A DNA stretch of 64,000 nucleotides from Pseudomonas monsensis (GTDB lineage Bacteria; Pseudomonadota; Gammaproteobacteria; Pseudomonadales; Pseudomonadaceae): assembly GCF_014268495.2 (NCBI RefSeq), contig NZ_CP077087.1:5778501-5842500 (forward strand), in the 5' to 3' direction. The notes under the pieces are model-generated. The model was given only the letters and a program-made list of their open reading frames with translations. It did no database searches and was not told where the DNA came from. The position numbers and the translations under genes were made by a program. This document shows, in pieces, positions 7,178 to 15,610 of the stretch; positions within the stretch are counted from its first letter, which is position 1, and the number at the start of each line of letters is the position of its first letter.

Positions 7178-9784
7178 ATGCACGAACAATATCAGCCCCG
7201 TGAAATCGAAGCCGCCGCCCAGTCGTTCTGGGACGAGCAAAAGTCCTTTGAAGTCAGTGAACAGCCAGGCAAGGAAACCTACTACTGCCTGTCGATGTTC
7301 CCTTACCCCAGCGGCAAGCTACACATGGGGCACGTGCGCAACTACACCATCGGCGACGTGATCTCCCGCTATCAGCGCATGCAAGGCAAGAATGTTCTGC
7401 AACCAATGGGTTGGGACGCTTTCGGCATGCCGGCAGAAAACGCCGCGATGAAGAACAACGTGGCCCCCGCCAAGTGGACCTACGAAAACATTGCCTACAT
7501 GAAGTCCCAGCTGCGTAGCCTGGGCCTGGCAGTGGATTGGTCCCGTGAAGTGACCACCTGCAAACCGGATTACTACCGCTGGGAACAATGGCTGTTCACT
7601 CGCCTGTTCGAAAAAGGCGTGATCTACCGTAAAAACGGCACCGTGAACTGGGACCCGATCGACCAGACCGTTCTGGCCAACGAACAGGTGATCGACGGTC
7701 GCGGATGGCGCTCCGGCGCGCTGATCGAAAAGCGCGAAATCCCGATGTACTACTTCAAGATCACCGCCTACGCGGATGAGCTGCTGGAGAGCCTCGACGA
7801 ACTGACGGGCTGGCCGGAACAGGTCAAGACCATGCAGCGCAACTGGATCGGCAAATCCCGCGGCATGGAAGTGCAGTTCCCGTACAACGTCGACTCGATC
7901 GGCGAAGAAGGCACCCTCAAAGTCTTTACCACCCGTCCGGACACCCTGATGGGCGCGACCTACGTTGCCGTGGCTGCCGAACATCACCTGGCCAGCCTCG
8001 CAGCGAAGAACAACCCTGAGCTGCAAGCGTTCATCGCCGAATGCAAGGGCGGCAGCGTGGCTGAAGCCGACGTCGCCACCCAAGAGAAGAAAGGCCTGCC
8101 GACCGGCCTGTTCGTCGAGCACCCGCTGACCGGCGAAAAACTGCCGGTATGGGTCGCCAACTATGTACTGATGCACTACGGCGATGGCGCCGTCATGGCA
8201 GTACCGGCTCACGACGAGCGTGATTTTGAATTCGCCCACAAGTACAACCTGCCGGTGAAGTCGGTGGTACGCACCAGCTCCGGTGACACCAACCCGGCGC
8301 CGTGGCAGGACGCCTACGGCGAGCACGGCACGCTGATCAACTCCGGTGAGTTCGACGGCCTGGACTTCGCGGGCGCCTTCGACGCCATGGAAGTCGCACT
8401 GATCAAGAAGAACCTCGGTGCCTCGCGCACTCAGTTCCGCCTGCGCGACTGGGGCATCAGCCGTCAGCGCTACTGGGGCTGCCCGATCCCGATCATCCAC
8501 TGCGATGCTTGCGGTGACGTACCCGTGCCGGAAGATCAACTGCCCGTCGTACTGCCGGAAGACGTGGTGCCGGACGGCGCCGGTTCGCCGCTGGCACGCA
8601 TGCCCGAGTTCTACGAGTGCAGTTGCCCGAAATGCGGCCAGCCGGCCAAGCGTGAAACCGACACGATGGACACGTTCGTCGAGTCCTCGTGGTACTACGC
8701 CCGTTACGCCTCGCCGCACTTCGAAGGCGGTCTGGTGGAAAAATCCGCAGCCGATCACTGGCTGCCGGTCGACCAGTACATCGGCGGTATCGAACACGCC
8801 ATTCTCCACCTGCTGTACGCGCGCTTCTTCCACAAGCTGATGCGCGACGAAGGCCTGGTGAGCTCCAACGAACCGTTCAAGAACCTGCTGACCCAGGGCA
8901 TGGTGATCGCCGAGACTTATTATCGTCGCGAAGCCAATGGCGCCTACACCTGGTTCAACCCGGCCGACGTCGAGCTCGAACGCGACAGCAAAGCCAAGGT
9001 CATCAGCGCCAAACTGAAATCCGACGGCCTGCCGGTGGAAATCGGTGGCACCGAGAAAATGGCCAAGTCGAAGAACAACGGCGTCGACCCGCAGTCGATG
9101 ATCGATCAGTTCGGCGCAGACACCTGCCGCCTGTTCATGATGTTCGCTTCGCCGCCAGACATGAGCGCCGAATGGTCCGACTCCGGCGTTGAAGGCTCGC
9201 ACCGTTTCCTCAAGCGCGTCTGGCGTCTGGCGCAAGCCCACGTCACTCAGGGCCTGCCGGGCAAACTGGACGTCGCCAGCCTGAACGATGAGCAGAAAGC
9301 CGTGCGCCGCGCGACTCACCTGGCCATCAAACAGGCCAGCCATGACGTCGGCCAGAATCACAAATTCAACACCGCCATCGCTCAGGTGATGACGCTGATG
9401 AACGTGCTGGAAAAAGCCGCACAAGGCACCGAACAGGATCGCGCGCTGATTCACGAAGGCCTGGAAGCCGTGACGCTGCTGCTGGCACCGATCACGCCAC
9501 ACATCAGCCACGAACTGTGGAAACAACTGGGTCACGCCGACGCAGTGATCGACGCCGACTGGCCGGTTGTGGACGAGAGCGCACTGGTGCAGGACAGCCT
9601 GACCCTGGTTATCCAGGTCAACGGCAAACTGCGCGGGCAGATCGACATGCCGGCCAGCGCGACGCGCGAAGAAGTGGAAGCGGCAGCCCGCGCCAACGAA
9701 AACGTACTGCGTTTCGTCGACGGCCTGACTATTCGTAAAGTGATCGTAGTGCCCGGGAAACTGGTCAATATCGTCGCCAGCTAA
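7178..9784 (+). CDS. leuS: Leucyl-tRNA synthetase
   Basis: Class Ia aminoacyl-tRNA synthetase charging tRNA-Leu in the cytosol. It has 868 residues, typical of bacterial LeuRS. The HIGH-type motif is HMGH at 49-52 (GKLHMGHVRNY). The KMSKS-type motif reads KMAKS at 627-631. The CP1 editing domain lies between them, with TTRPDTLMGAT and the DERD segment. A zinc-like knuckle (CDACGDVP, CPKCGQ) sits in the insertion. The ATG at 7178 gives MHEQYQPREIE; an in-frame ATG 42 bases upstream would add 14 unconserved residues. lptE and holA follow on the same strand. Confidence 0.98.
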   Translation: MHEQYQPREIEAAAQSFWDEQKSFEVSEQPGKETYYCLSMFPYPSGKLHMGHVRNYTIGDVISRYQRMQGKNVLQPMGWDAFGMPAENAAMKNNVAPAKWTYENIAYMKSQLRSLGLAVDWSREVTTCKPDYYRWEQWLFTRLFEKGVIYRKNGTVNWDPIDQTVLANEQVIDGRGWRSGALIEKREIPMYYFKITAYADELLESLDELTGWPEQVKTMQRNWIGKSRGMEVQFPYNVDSIGEEGTLKVFTTRPDTLMGATYVAVAAEHHLASLAAKNNPELQAFIAECKGGSVAEADVATQEKKGLPTGLFVEHPLTGEKLPVWVANYVLMHYGDGAVMAVPAHDERDFEFAHKYNLPVKSVVRTSSGDTNPAPWQDAYGEHGTLINSGEFDGLDFAGAFDAMEVALIKKNLGASRTQFRLRDWGISRQRYWGCPIPIIHCDACGDVPVPEDQLPVVLPEDVVPDGAGSPLARMPEFYECSCPKCGQPAKRETDTMDTFVESSWYYARYASPHFEGGLVEKSAADHWLPVDQYIGGIEHAILHLLYARFFHKLMRDEGLVSSNEPFKNLLTQGMVIAETYYRREANGAYTWFNPADVELERDSKAKVISAKLKSDGLPVEIGGTEKMAKSKNNGVDPQSMIDQFGADTCRLFMMFASPPDMSAEWSDSGVEGSHRFLKRVWRLAQAHVTQGLPGKLDVASLNDEQKAVRRATHLAIKQASHDVGQNHKFNTAIAQVMTLMNVLEKAAQGTEQDRALIHEGLEAVTLLLAPITPHISHELWKQLGHADAVIDADWPVVDESALVQDSLTLVIQVNGKLRGQIDMPASATREEVEAAARANENVLRFVDGLTIRKVIVVPGKLVNIVAS

Positions 9785-9871
9785 TTGGATCGGGCGCCGG
9801 TGTTGTCCGGCGCCAAGTAAAACCTTTCGGGCCGCACGGTCGGCCCACATGGTTTCAAGGGGAGCAACACA

Positions 9872-10477
9872 ATGATCAAACGCAATCTGCTGGTGATGGG
9901 CCTTGCCGTCCTGTTGAGCGCCTGTGGTTTCCAGCTGCGCGGTACCGGCACCAATGAACTGACGCTCAAGGAGCTCGACCTGAGCGCCCGCAACGCTTAT
10001 GGCGAGACCGTCACCCAGCTGCGTCAGACGCTGGAGTCCAGTGGCGTCAAGGTTTACAGCGGTGCTCCGTACAAGCTGTACCTGGCTGACGAGCAGGAAA
10101 GCCAACGCATCCTCAGCTACGCCGGCGCCGGTCGTACGGGCGAGTATCAGGTCAGCACGGTGCTGAGCTACGACATCCGTGGCGACAAGAACCTTTCGCT
10201 GTTGAGCGACAAGCTTGAAGTGCAGAAAGTATTTATCCACGACGGCAACAACCTCGTCGGCTCCGATCAGGAAGCCAACGAAGCGCGTCGTGAAATCCGT
10301 CGCGAGCTGGTTCAGCGCATGATGCTGCGTCTGCAACAGCTGACGCCGGCTCAACTGCAGCAACTGCAACAAGCCGCCAACGCACGGGCCAAGGCTGAAG
10401 CCGATGCGCTGGAAGCCGCGCAAAAGGCTGAAGCGGAAACCCCGCGTCAGTCGCCGCTCGAAATACCGCAGCAGTAA
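9872..10477 (+). CDS. lptE: LPS-assembly lipoprotein LptE
   Basis: Outer-membrane lipoprotein that plugs the LptD barrel and assists insertion of lipopolysaccharide at the cell surface. It has 201 residues, with a signal peptide and lipobox LLSAC, so C18 is the lipidated residue (followed by GFQLRGTG, a typical LptE start). The C-terminal third is rich in Q, A and E (LQQLTPAQLQQLQQAANARAK) and probably forms a helix or coiled coil, as in other Pseudomonas LptE proteins. The order leuS-lptE-holA is conserved in gammaproteobacteria. GGGGAGCAA lies just upstream of the ATG. Confidence 0.94.
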   Translation: MIKRNLLVMGLAVLLSACGFQLRGTGTNELTLKELDLSARNAYGETVTQLRQTLESSGVKVYSGAPYKLYLADEQESQRILSYAGAGRTGEYQVSTVLSYDIRGDKNLSLLSDKLEVQKVFIHDGNNLVGSDQEANEARREIRRELVQRMMLRLQQLTPAQLQQLQQAANARAKAEADALEAAQKAEAETPRQSPLEIPQQ

Positions 10478-10516
10478 GAGGATCGGGGCGCTCAGGCGCC
10501 CCGTTCGGTATTTCCC

Positions 10517-11554
10517 ATGAAGCTCGCTCCCGCTCAACTCGGCAAACACCTGCAAGGCACGCTTGCGCCCGTCTACATCATCAGCGGCGATGACCCGCTG
10601 TTGTGTCAGGAGGCTGCCGACGCCATCCGCAGTGCGGCCCGCCAGCAAGGTTTCGACGAACGCCAGGTATTCGCTGCCGACGCCAATTTCGATTGGGGCA
10701 CGTTGTTGCAGGCCGGTGCCAGCATGTCGCTGTTCGCCGAAAAACGCCTGCTGGAACTGCGCCTGCCTTCGGGCAAACCCGGTGACAAGGGCGCTGCCGC
10801 GCTGATCGAATACTGCTCGCGCCCTGCGGAAGACACGGTGCTGCTGATCAGCCTGCCCAAGCTCGATGGCAGCGCGCAGAAAACCAAGTGGGGCAAGGCG
10901 CTGGTCGAAGGTCAGCAGACTCAATTCATCCAGATCTGGCCGGTGGACGCCAACCAGTTGCCGAGCTGGATTCGTCAGCGCCTGTCGCAGGCCGGCTTGT
11001 CGGCGAGTCAGGACGCGGTCGAACTGATTGCCGCACGCGTCGAGGGCAACCTGCTCGCCGCCGCACAGGAAATCGAAAAGCTCAAGCTGATGGCCGAAGG
11101 TGGGCAGATCACCGTCGAAACCGTGCAGGCCGCTGTGGCCGACAGTGCCCGATTCGACGTGTTCGGCCTGACCGATGCCGTGCTCAATGGCGAACCGGCT
11201 CACGCCTTGCGTATGCTCGAAGGCCTGCGCGGTGAAGGGGTCGAGCCGCCGGTGATTCTCTGGGCGCTGGCACGGGAACTGCGGCTGCTGGCCAATATCT
11301 CGTTGCAGTACAGCCAGGGCACGCCGCTGGACAAGTGCTTCAGTCAGGCGAAACCACCGGTCTGGGACAAGCGCAAACCACTGATGAGCAAGGCCCTGCA
11401 ACGCTACTCGGCGCCACGTTGGGCGCAGTTGCTACTCGAAGCCCAGCGTATAGATGCACAGATCAAGGGCCAGGCCGCCGGTTCGCCGTGGATGAGCCTG
11501 AGCCGGTTGGCGTTGTTGATGGCCGGTCAGCGCCTGACACTTCCCGCCGAATAA
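10517..11554 (+). CDS. holA: DNA polymerase III subunit delta
   Basis: Delta subunit of the clamp-loader complex, which opens the beta sliding clamp. The protein has 345 residues, the family length. It starts MKLAPAQLGKHLQG, followed by the conserved VYIISGDDPLLCQEAADAIR. An AAA-like N-terminal region (to about 210) precedes a C-terminal collar domain (DAVLNGEPAHALRMLEGL and beyond). It is 39 bases downstream of lptE. A strong REP pair follows the stop. Confidence 0.96.
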   Translation: MKLAPAQLGKHLQGTLAPVYIISGDDPLLCQEAADAIRSAARQQGFDERQVFAADANFDWGTLLQAGASMSLFAEKRLLELRLPSGKPGDKGAAALIEYCSRPAEDTVLLISLPKLDGSAQKTKWGKALVEGQQTQFIQIWPVDANQLPSWIRQRLSQAGLSASQDAVELIAARVEGNLLAAAQEIEKLKLMAEGGQITVETVQAAVADSARFDVFGLTDAVLNGEPAHALRMLEGLRGEGVEPPVILWALARELRLLANISLQYSQGTPLDKCFSQAKPPVWDKRKPLMSKALQRYSAPRWAQLLLEAQRIDAQIKGQAAGSPWMSLSRLALLMAGQRLTLPAE

Positions 11555-11577
11555 CCTGTCCTACCGCATAACGACCA

Positions 11578-11642
11578 TTCGCGAGCAGGCTCGCTCCCAC
11601 ATTGAAATGCATTCCAAATGTGGGAGCGAGCCTGCTCGCGAA
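11578..11642. repeat. REP palindrome downstream of holA
   Basis: TTCGCGAGCAGGCTCGCTCC at 11578 is matched by its inverted copy ending at 11642 around a 12-base loop. It is the GGGAGCGAGCCTGCTCGCGAA class of Pseudomonas REP. Related copies occur at 26955-27042, 47709-47794 and 54078-54100. Confidence 0.88.
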
Positions 11643-11737
11643 AGCGTCAACACATTCCCACATAACAGGAACTGGACAGACGCCCAACATCGGCAGATTA
11701 TTTGCCGCGCAAAACCCACTCACTCGAGAGAGCCCTC

Positions 11738-11902
11738 ATGAGCAAAAAGCCATCGAAACATGGCCCGAACAAGGCCAAATCCATCGTCGCCCAACCCCTG
11801 TTCCGCAGCCGCCAGGAACGACCAGCCAAGGGTAAAGGCAGCTACCGCCGCGAAGCCTTCCAGTCTGACAACTGGGAGGCTTCTTACTTTCTGGCCGCCT
11901 GA
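11738..11902 (+). CDS. arfA: Alternative ribosome-rescue factor ArfA
   Basis: Short 54-residue protein with the ArfA signature: PLFRSRQERPAKGKGSYRRE (residues 20-39), then NWEAS (45-49). ArfA enters stalled ribosomes on mRNAs lacking a stop codon and recruits RF2, as a backup to trans-translation. The last 11 codons before YFLAA form a near-perfect RNA hairpin (see next entry). This matches the known arrangement in which arfA mRNA is cut or terminated inside the reading frame, so that active ArfA is made only when tmRNA fails. The ATG at 11738 is preceded by GAGAGAGCC. An in-frame ATG at 11702 would add 12 unconserved residues. Confidence 0.88.
   Translation: MSKKPSKHGPNKAKSIVAQPLFRSRQERPAKGKGSYRREAFQSDNWEASYFLAA
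11852..11883 (+). promoter_or_regulatory. Intragenic arfA hairpin (RNase III site or terminator making a non-stop mRNA)
   Basis: GAAGCCTTCCAGT (11852-11864) and ACTGGGAGGCTTC (11871-11883) pair over 13 bp, with one G-U wobble and a 6-base loop, inside codons 39-49 of arfA. In other proteobacteria the equivalent hairpin truncates the message, so the nascent ArfA is normally tagged by tmRNA and degraded. The downstream U-tract is poor, which favours RNase III cleavage over intrinsic termination. Confidence 0.75.
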
Positions 11903-11963
11903 AGCGCAGCACCCCCTGGTCATGTTAAGGTCTGCACCTGATCCGTATCCCCTGGAACTGTGC

Positions 11964-13286
11964 ATGCCCTTTAGTCTTTCCCGTCGTTGGCCCGTTCGCC
12001 AGCTGATCGCTGCCTCCAGCTTCATTCTGCTTGTCGCCTGCGCGGAAAAACCCACCGCCGCCGACGCGCAACCCCTGCAAGCCGCCCCAGTCGCCACGGC
12101 CCCAGCGATCATCCCGCCGGTAGTGCCGTCCGCCGACCCTCTCGATCTCCAGCCGACCCAGACCTTTGCCGAATGGCAGGCGGGTTTTCGCAAGGATGCG
12201 CTGGCCGCCGGTATTCGCGCCGACCTGTTCGATCGCGCGTTCGCCAATGTCAGCTTCGATGCCAGCGTGATCAAAGCCGACCGCAGTCAGCCGGAGTTCT
12301 CACGGCCAGTGTGGGAATACCTCGACGGCGCGTTATCGCCGCTGCGGGTGCGCAAGGGCCAGGCGCTGATCAGCCAGTACGCCGACATTCTGCAGAGCAT
12401 CGAACAGCGTTACGGCGTCGATCGCCAGGCACTGGTGTCGGTGTGGGGGATGGAAAGCAATTTCGGTCAGTTCCAGGGCAACAAGTCGGTGATCAACTCG
12501 CTGGCCACCCTGGCCTACGAAGGCCGTCGCCCGACATTTGCCCATGCGCAATTGATCGCCGCCCTGCAGATCCTGCAACAAGGCGATATCACTCCAGAGA
12601 AAATGTTGGGTTCGTGGGCCGGAGCGATGGGGCAGACCCAATTCATTCCGACCACCTACAACACCCATGCGGTGGATTTCGACGGTGACGGTCGCCGCGA
12701 TATCTGGGGCAGTCCGGCCGATGCCCTGGCCTCCACCGCGCACTATCTGCAAAGTTCCGGCTGGCAGCGTGGTCAGCCGTGGGGCTTTGAAGTGCAACTG
12801 CCAAGCGGTTTCAATTACACCCTGGCCGATGGCGCGATTCGCAAGAGCGTTGCCGAATGGCGTCAACTGGGGGTAATCCTGCCCAATGGCGGTCAGGCGC
12901 CAGCCGGTTCGGAACAGCTGTCCGCGGCCCTGCTGCTGCCGGCAGGCTATCGTGGCCCGGCGTTCCTGATCCTCGACAACTTCCGGGCGATCCTCAAGTA
13001 CAACAACTCGTCGTCCTATGCTCTGGCGGTGAGCCTGTTGTCCGAGCGCTTCGACGGTGGCGGCCTGATCAATGGCACCTGGCCCAAGGATGACCTGCCG
13101 CTGAGCCGCACCGAACGCATCGAGCTGCAAAACCTGCTGAGCGCGCGTAACTACGATGCCGGAACGGCGGACGGCATCATCGGCGCCAACACGCGCAAGG
13201 CCATCCGCAGTGCCCAGCAGTCGTTTGGCTGGCCGGCGGACGGGTATCCGACGCACAAGTTGCTCGAGAGCCTGCGCACGCAGTAA
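11964..13286 (+). CDS. MltB-family lytic murein transglycosylase, lipoprotein, with peptidoglycan-binding domain
   Basis: A 440-residue outer-membrane lipoprotein that cleaves peptidoglycan glycan strands with formation of 1,6-anhydro-MurNAc. The lipobox is LVAC, placing the lipidated Cys at 26 (ILLVACAEKP), and a Pro/Ala-rich linker follows. The SLT_2 domain spans about 70-360. The likely catalytic glutamate is E164 in WGMESNFGQFQGN, with GSWAGAMGQTQFIPTTY and DFDGDGRRDIW further on. A PG_binding_1 domain closes the protein (ELQNLLSARNYDAGTADGI). The ATG at 11964 is the only start that gives a signal peptide. It corresponds to the P. aeruginosa gene at the PA3992 position. Confidence 0.92.
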   Translation: MPFSLSRRWPVRQLIAASSFILLVACAEKPTAADAQPLQAAPVATAPAIIPPVVPSADPLDLQPTQTFAEWQAGFRKDALAAGIRADLFDRAFANVSFDASVIKADRSQPEFSRPVWEYLDGALSPLRVRKGQALISQYADILQSIEQRYGVDRQALVSVWGMESNFGQFQGNKSVINSLATLAYEGRRPTFAHAQLIAALQILQQGDITPEKMLGSWAGAMGQTQFIPTTYNTHAVDFDGDGRRDIWGSPADALASTAHYLQSSGWQRGQPWGFEVQLPSGFNYTLADGAIRKSVAEWRQLGVILPNGGQAPAGSEQLSAALLLPAGYRGPAFLILDNFRAILKYNNSSSYALAVSLLSERFDGGGLINGTWPKDDLPLSRTERIELQNLLSARNYDAGTADGIIGANTRKAIRSAQQSFGWPADGYPTHKLLESLRTQ

Positions 13287-13296
13287 AGCAAAATCA

Positions 13297-13374
13297 AAAG
13301 ATCGCAGCCTTCAGCAGCGCCTGCACGGGATTGATGATTACCGTGCAGGCGCTGCCGAGGGCTGCGATCTTTTT
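13297..13374. terminator. Long inverted repeat between convergent genes, probable bidirectional terminator
   Basis: AAAAGATCGCAGCC at 13297 and GGCTGCGATCTTTTT ending at 13375 flank inner arms GCGCCTGCACGG and CCGTGCAGGCGC. Both outward sides have A- or T-runs suited to termination in both directions. It shares the GATCGCAGCC core with 5655-5724. Confidence 0.75.
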
Positions 13375-13388
13375 GCTTCACCCACACA

Positions 13389-14336
13389 TTATCGGGTGAC
13401 CACATCCTGCTCCAACATCAACTCCTTCTTCCCCGCATCCAGCCTCACCAGCGCCCCCATCGGCAGTGTCAGGTTCGGATCACAATGCCCGCTGCGCCAA
13501 CCGGACAGCACCGGGATTCGCAACGGTTCAAAAGTCTGCTTGAGCAAGCGGTTCAACGCGTCGCTATCCACGCCAGCGACATCACCGACCAGTACCCCAC
13601 GCAATCGGGCCAATTTGCCGGCCAGACGCATTTGCGTGAGCAAACGGTCGATCCTGTACAGCGGCTCGTTGACGTCCTCGATCAACAGAATCACGCCCTC
13701 CACGTCGATTTCGTATGGCGTACCCAGCGTTGAGGCAATCATCGCCAGATTACCGCCCAGCAGCCGCCCATGAGCAATACCCGGCTCGACAGTGGTCAAT
13801 GGATAGGCCACCGGATGACTCAGCACACTCCCCGCCTTCACCTGACCGCGCAGCATGGCGAAGAATGACGTGACGGTCGGTGGCTCCTTGTCACCCAACA
13901 GGTCGGCATTGAGCAGCGGGCCATGGAAGGTCACAAAGCCGGCATAACGGCTGATCGCCAGATGCAGCGCGGTGATGTCGCTGTAGCCGACAAACGGCTT
14001 GGCATGGCGGCTCAGCAGGTCGTAGTCGATCCGGTCCAGCAGACGCGGCGTGCCGTAGCCACCGCGCAGGCAGATGATCGCGTCGACCTCGGGGTCGGCG
14101 AATGCAGCGTGCAGGTCATTGAGGCGTACGTCGTCACTGCCGGCCAGATAGCCGTCCTTCTCGTAGACCCCGGGAAACACCTTCAATGCATAACCACGGG
14201 CGCGCATCCACTGCACGGCTTTTTCGGTGTTCAGCGCACCAGGCCCTGCGGGGGCGATCACGCCAATCAGCCCCTCAGATGGCAGCGCCGGCACCGGTCT
14301 GTGCGCAACGAGGGTATGTGTCGGTCGAACAGTCAT
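13389..14336 (-). CDS. ldcA: LD-carboxypeptidase (peptidase S66 family)
   Basis: Cytoplasmic serine peptidase that removes the terminal D-Ala from recycled murein tetrapeptides. It has 315 residues. Family blocks are VIAPAGP (27-33), ICLRGGYG (88-95) and FVGYSDITALH, where S119 is the probable nucleophile. FHGPLLN and GGNLAMIASTLGTPYEID follow, and VLVGDVAG lies before the C-terminal catalytic Glu/His region. It sits among cell-wall enzymes and converges on the transglycosylase gene. The symbol is by family; another ldcA may exist elsewhere in the genome. Confidence 0.88.
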   Translation of the reverse strand: MTVRPTHTLVAHRPVPALPSEGLIGVIAPAGPGALNTEKAVQWMRARGYALKVFPGVYEKDGYLAGSDDVRLNDLHAAFADPEVDAIICLRGGYGTPRLLDRIDYDLLSRHAKPFVGYSDITALHLAISRYAGFVTFHGPLLNADLLGDKEPPTVTSFFAMLRGQVKAGSVLSHPVAYPLTTVEPGIAHGRLLGGNLAMIASTLGTPYEIDVEGVILLIEDVNEPLYRIDRLLTQMRLAGKLARLRGVLVGDVAGVDSDALNRLLKQTFEPLRIPVLSGWRSGHCDPNLTLPMGALVRLDAGKKELMLEQDVVTR

Positions 14337-14399
14337 CCATGGGTCTCCCTGTGTGAAGTCTTGCGGACACAGTAGTCAGGTAAAGCGACAAACAAAAGA

Positions 14400-14530
14400 G
14401 GTGAGCTCACTCAATAATTCGTGGCGGGGGCGCCGGCTCCTGCCGGGTTGCGCAGCGCCACCAAGATCTTCGGGACGGCTGCGCACTCCAGCGCGAGCCA
14501 ACTCCCTCGCCACAAGGTTCAGAGGTTAAC
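14400..14530. repeat. Degenerate REP-like sequence
   Basis: GTGGCGGGGGCGCCGGCTCCTGC near 14422 and CGAGCCAACTCCCTCGCCAC near 14498 are diverged inverted arms of the TTGTGGCGAGGGAGC class seen intact at 50668-50792. No gene is seen in this stretch. Confidence 0.5.
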
Positions 14531-14541
14531 AACCCAAACAA

Positions 14542-14565
14542 AAATACCCGCCGAAGCGGGTATTT
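14542..14565 (-). terminator. Rho-independent terminator of the lipA operon
   Basis: AAATACCCGC and GCGGGTATTT form a 10-bp stem with a 4-base loop. On the minus strand the stem is followed by a T-rich run, 22 bases beyond the lipA stop. Confidence 0.85.
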
Positions 14566-14586
14566 GATGCAGCCTTCAGCGCAGAA

Positions 14587-15609
14587 TCAGGAACCGAGCA
14601 GCTCGGCCTTGACCAGTTTCGCCTGCTCGTCGGCATGGTACGACGAACGTACCAGCGGGCCGGAAGCGACGTTCTTGAAGCCCATCTTGTAGCCTTCCTC
14701 GGCGAACCAGGCGAAGGTGTCCGGATGCACGAAACGCTGCACCGGCAAGTGGCTGCGCGACGGTTGCAGGTACTGACCGAGGGTCAGCATGTCGATGTCG
14801 TGTTCGCGCATGCGCTTCATGACTTCGATGACTTCCTCGTCCGTCTCGCCCAGGCCCAGCATCAGGCCGGATTTGGTCGGAATGTGCGGCATCATCTGCT
14901 TGAAGCGTTGCAACAGGGTCAGCGACCACTGGTAGTCCGAACCCGGACGCGCAGCCTTGTACAGGCGCGGCACGGTTTCCAGGTTGTGGTTGAACACATC
15001 CGGCGGCTCGGCAGCAGTGATTTCCAGGGCGATGTCCATGCGGCCACGGTAGTCCGGGACCAAGGTTTCCAGTTGCACGTTCGGCGACAGCTTGCGGATT
15101 TCGCGGATGCAGTCGGCAAAGTGCTGGGCACCGCCGTCACGCAGGTCATCGCGGTCAACCGAAGTGATCACCACGTACTTGAGCTTGAGGTCGGCAATGG
15201 CGATGGCCAAGCTTTCCGGCTCGTTGACGTCCAGTGGCTTCGGACGACCGTGGCCCACGTCGCAGAACGGGCAGCGACGGGTGCAGATGTCGCCCATGAT
15301 CATGAAGGTCGCGGTGCCGCCGGAGAAGCACTCGCCCAGGTTCGGGCAGGATGCCTCTTCGCAGACGCTGTGCAGCTTGTGCTTGCGCAGCAGGCTCTTG
15401 ATTCGGTCGACTTCCGGGGAAACCGGGATGCGCACACGAATCCAGTCAGGTTTCTTCGGCAGCTCGGTGGTCGGAATGATCTTTACCGGGATGCGTGCAA
15501 CCTTCTCGGCGCCGCGCAGCTTGACGCCGGCTTCAACCTTGGGACGCGGGGCCGGGCGCTCGGTCACGTCGAGCGTCGGGATCATGGTTTGCACTGCATC
15601 AGTAGTCAT
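14587..15609 (-). CDS. lipA: Lipoyl synthase
   Basis: Radical-SAM enzyme inserting two sulfurs into the octanoyl chain on lipoyl domains of PDH, OGDH and GcvH. It has 340 residues. The auxiliary cluster cysteines are C83, C88 and C94 (CEEASCPNLGEC), and the radical-SAM motif is C109-x3-C113-x2-C116 (CTRRCPFC). GLGETDEEV and the late SGPLVRSSYHA with its conserved RSSY serine follow. lipB starts 1 base upstream on the same strand, so octanoyl transfer and sulfur insertion are transcribed together. Confidence 0.97.
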   Translation of the reverse strand: MTTDAVQTMIPTLDVTERPAPRPKVEAGVKLRGAEKVARIPVKIIPTTELPKKPDWIRVRIPVSPEVDRIKSLLRKHKLHSVCEEASCPNLGECFSGGTATFMIMGDICTRRCPFCDVGHGRPKPLDVNEPESLAIAIADLKLKYVVITSVDRDDLRDGGAQHFADCIREIRKLSPNVQLETLVPDYRGRMDIALEITAAEPPDVFNHNLETVPRLYKAARPGSDYQWSLTLLQRFKQMMPHIPTKSGLMLGLGETDEEVIEVMKRMREHDIDMLTLGQYLQPSRSHLPVQRFVHPDTFAWFAEEGYKMGFKNVASGPLVRSSYHADEQAKLVKAELLGS

Positions 15610-15610
15610 A

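Noticed and set aside
7319..11401. A 1360-codon open frame on the minus strand across leuS, lptE and holA
   Set aside because: It runs antisense to three certain genes in their codon-phase shadow. High third-position G+C removes stops there. The translation shows no domain, no plausible start signal and a His/Val/Gln-heavy composition typical of antisense frames.
14337..14586. Search for an RNA gene or riboswitch upstream of the LD-carboxypeptidase gene and downstream of lipA
   Set aside because: Only a decayed REP and the lipA terminator are visible. No conserved riboswitch core was recognised.
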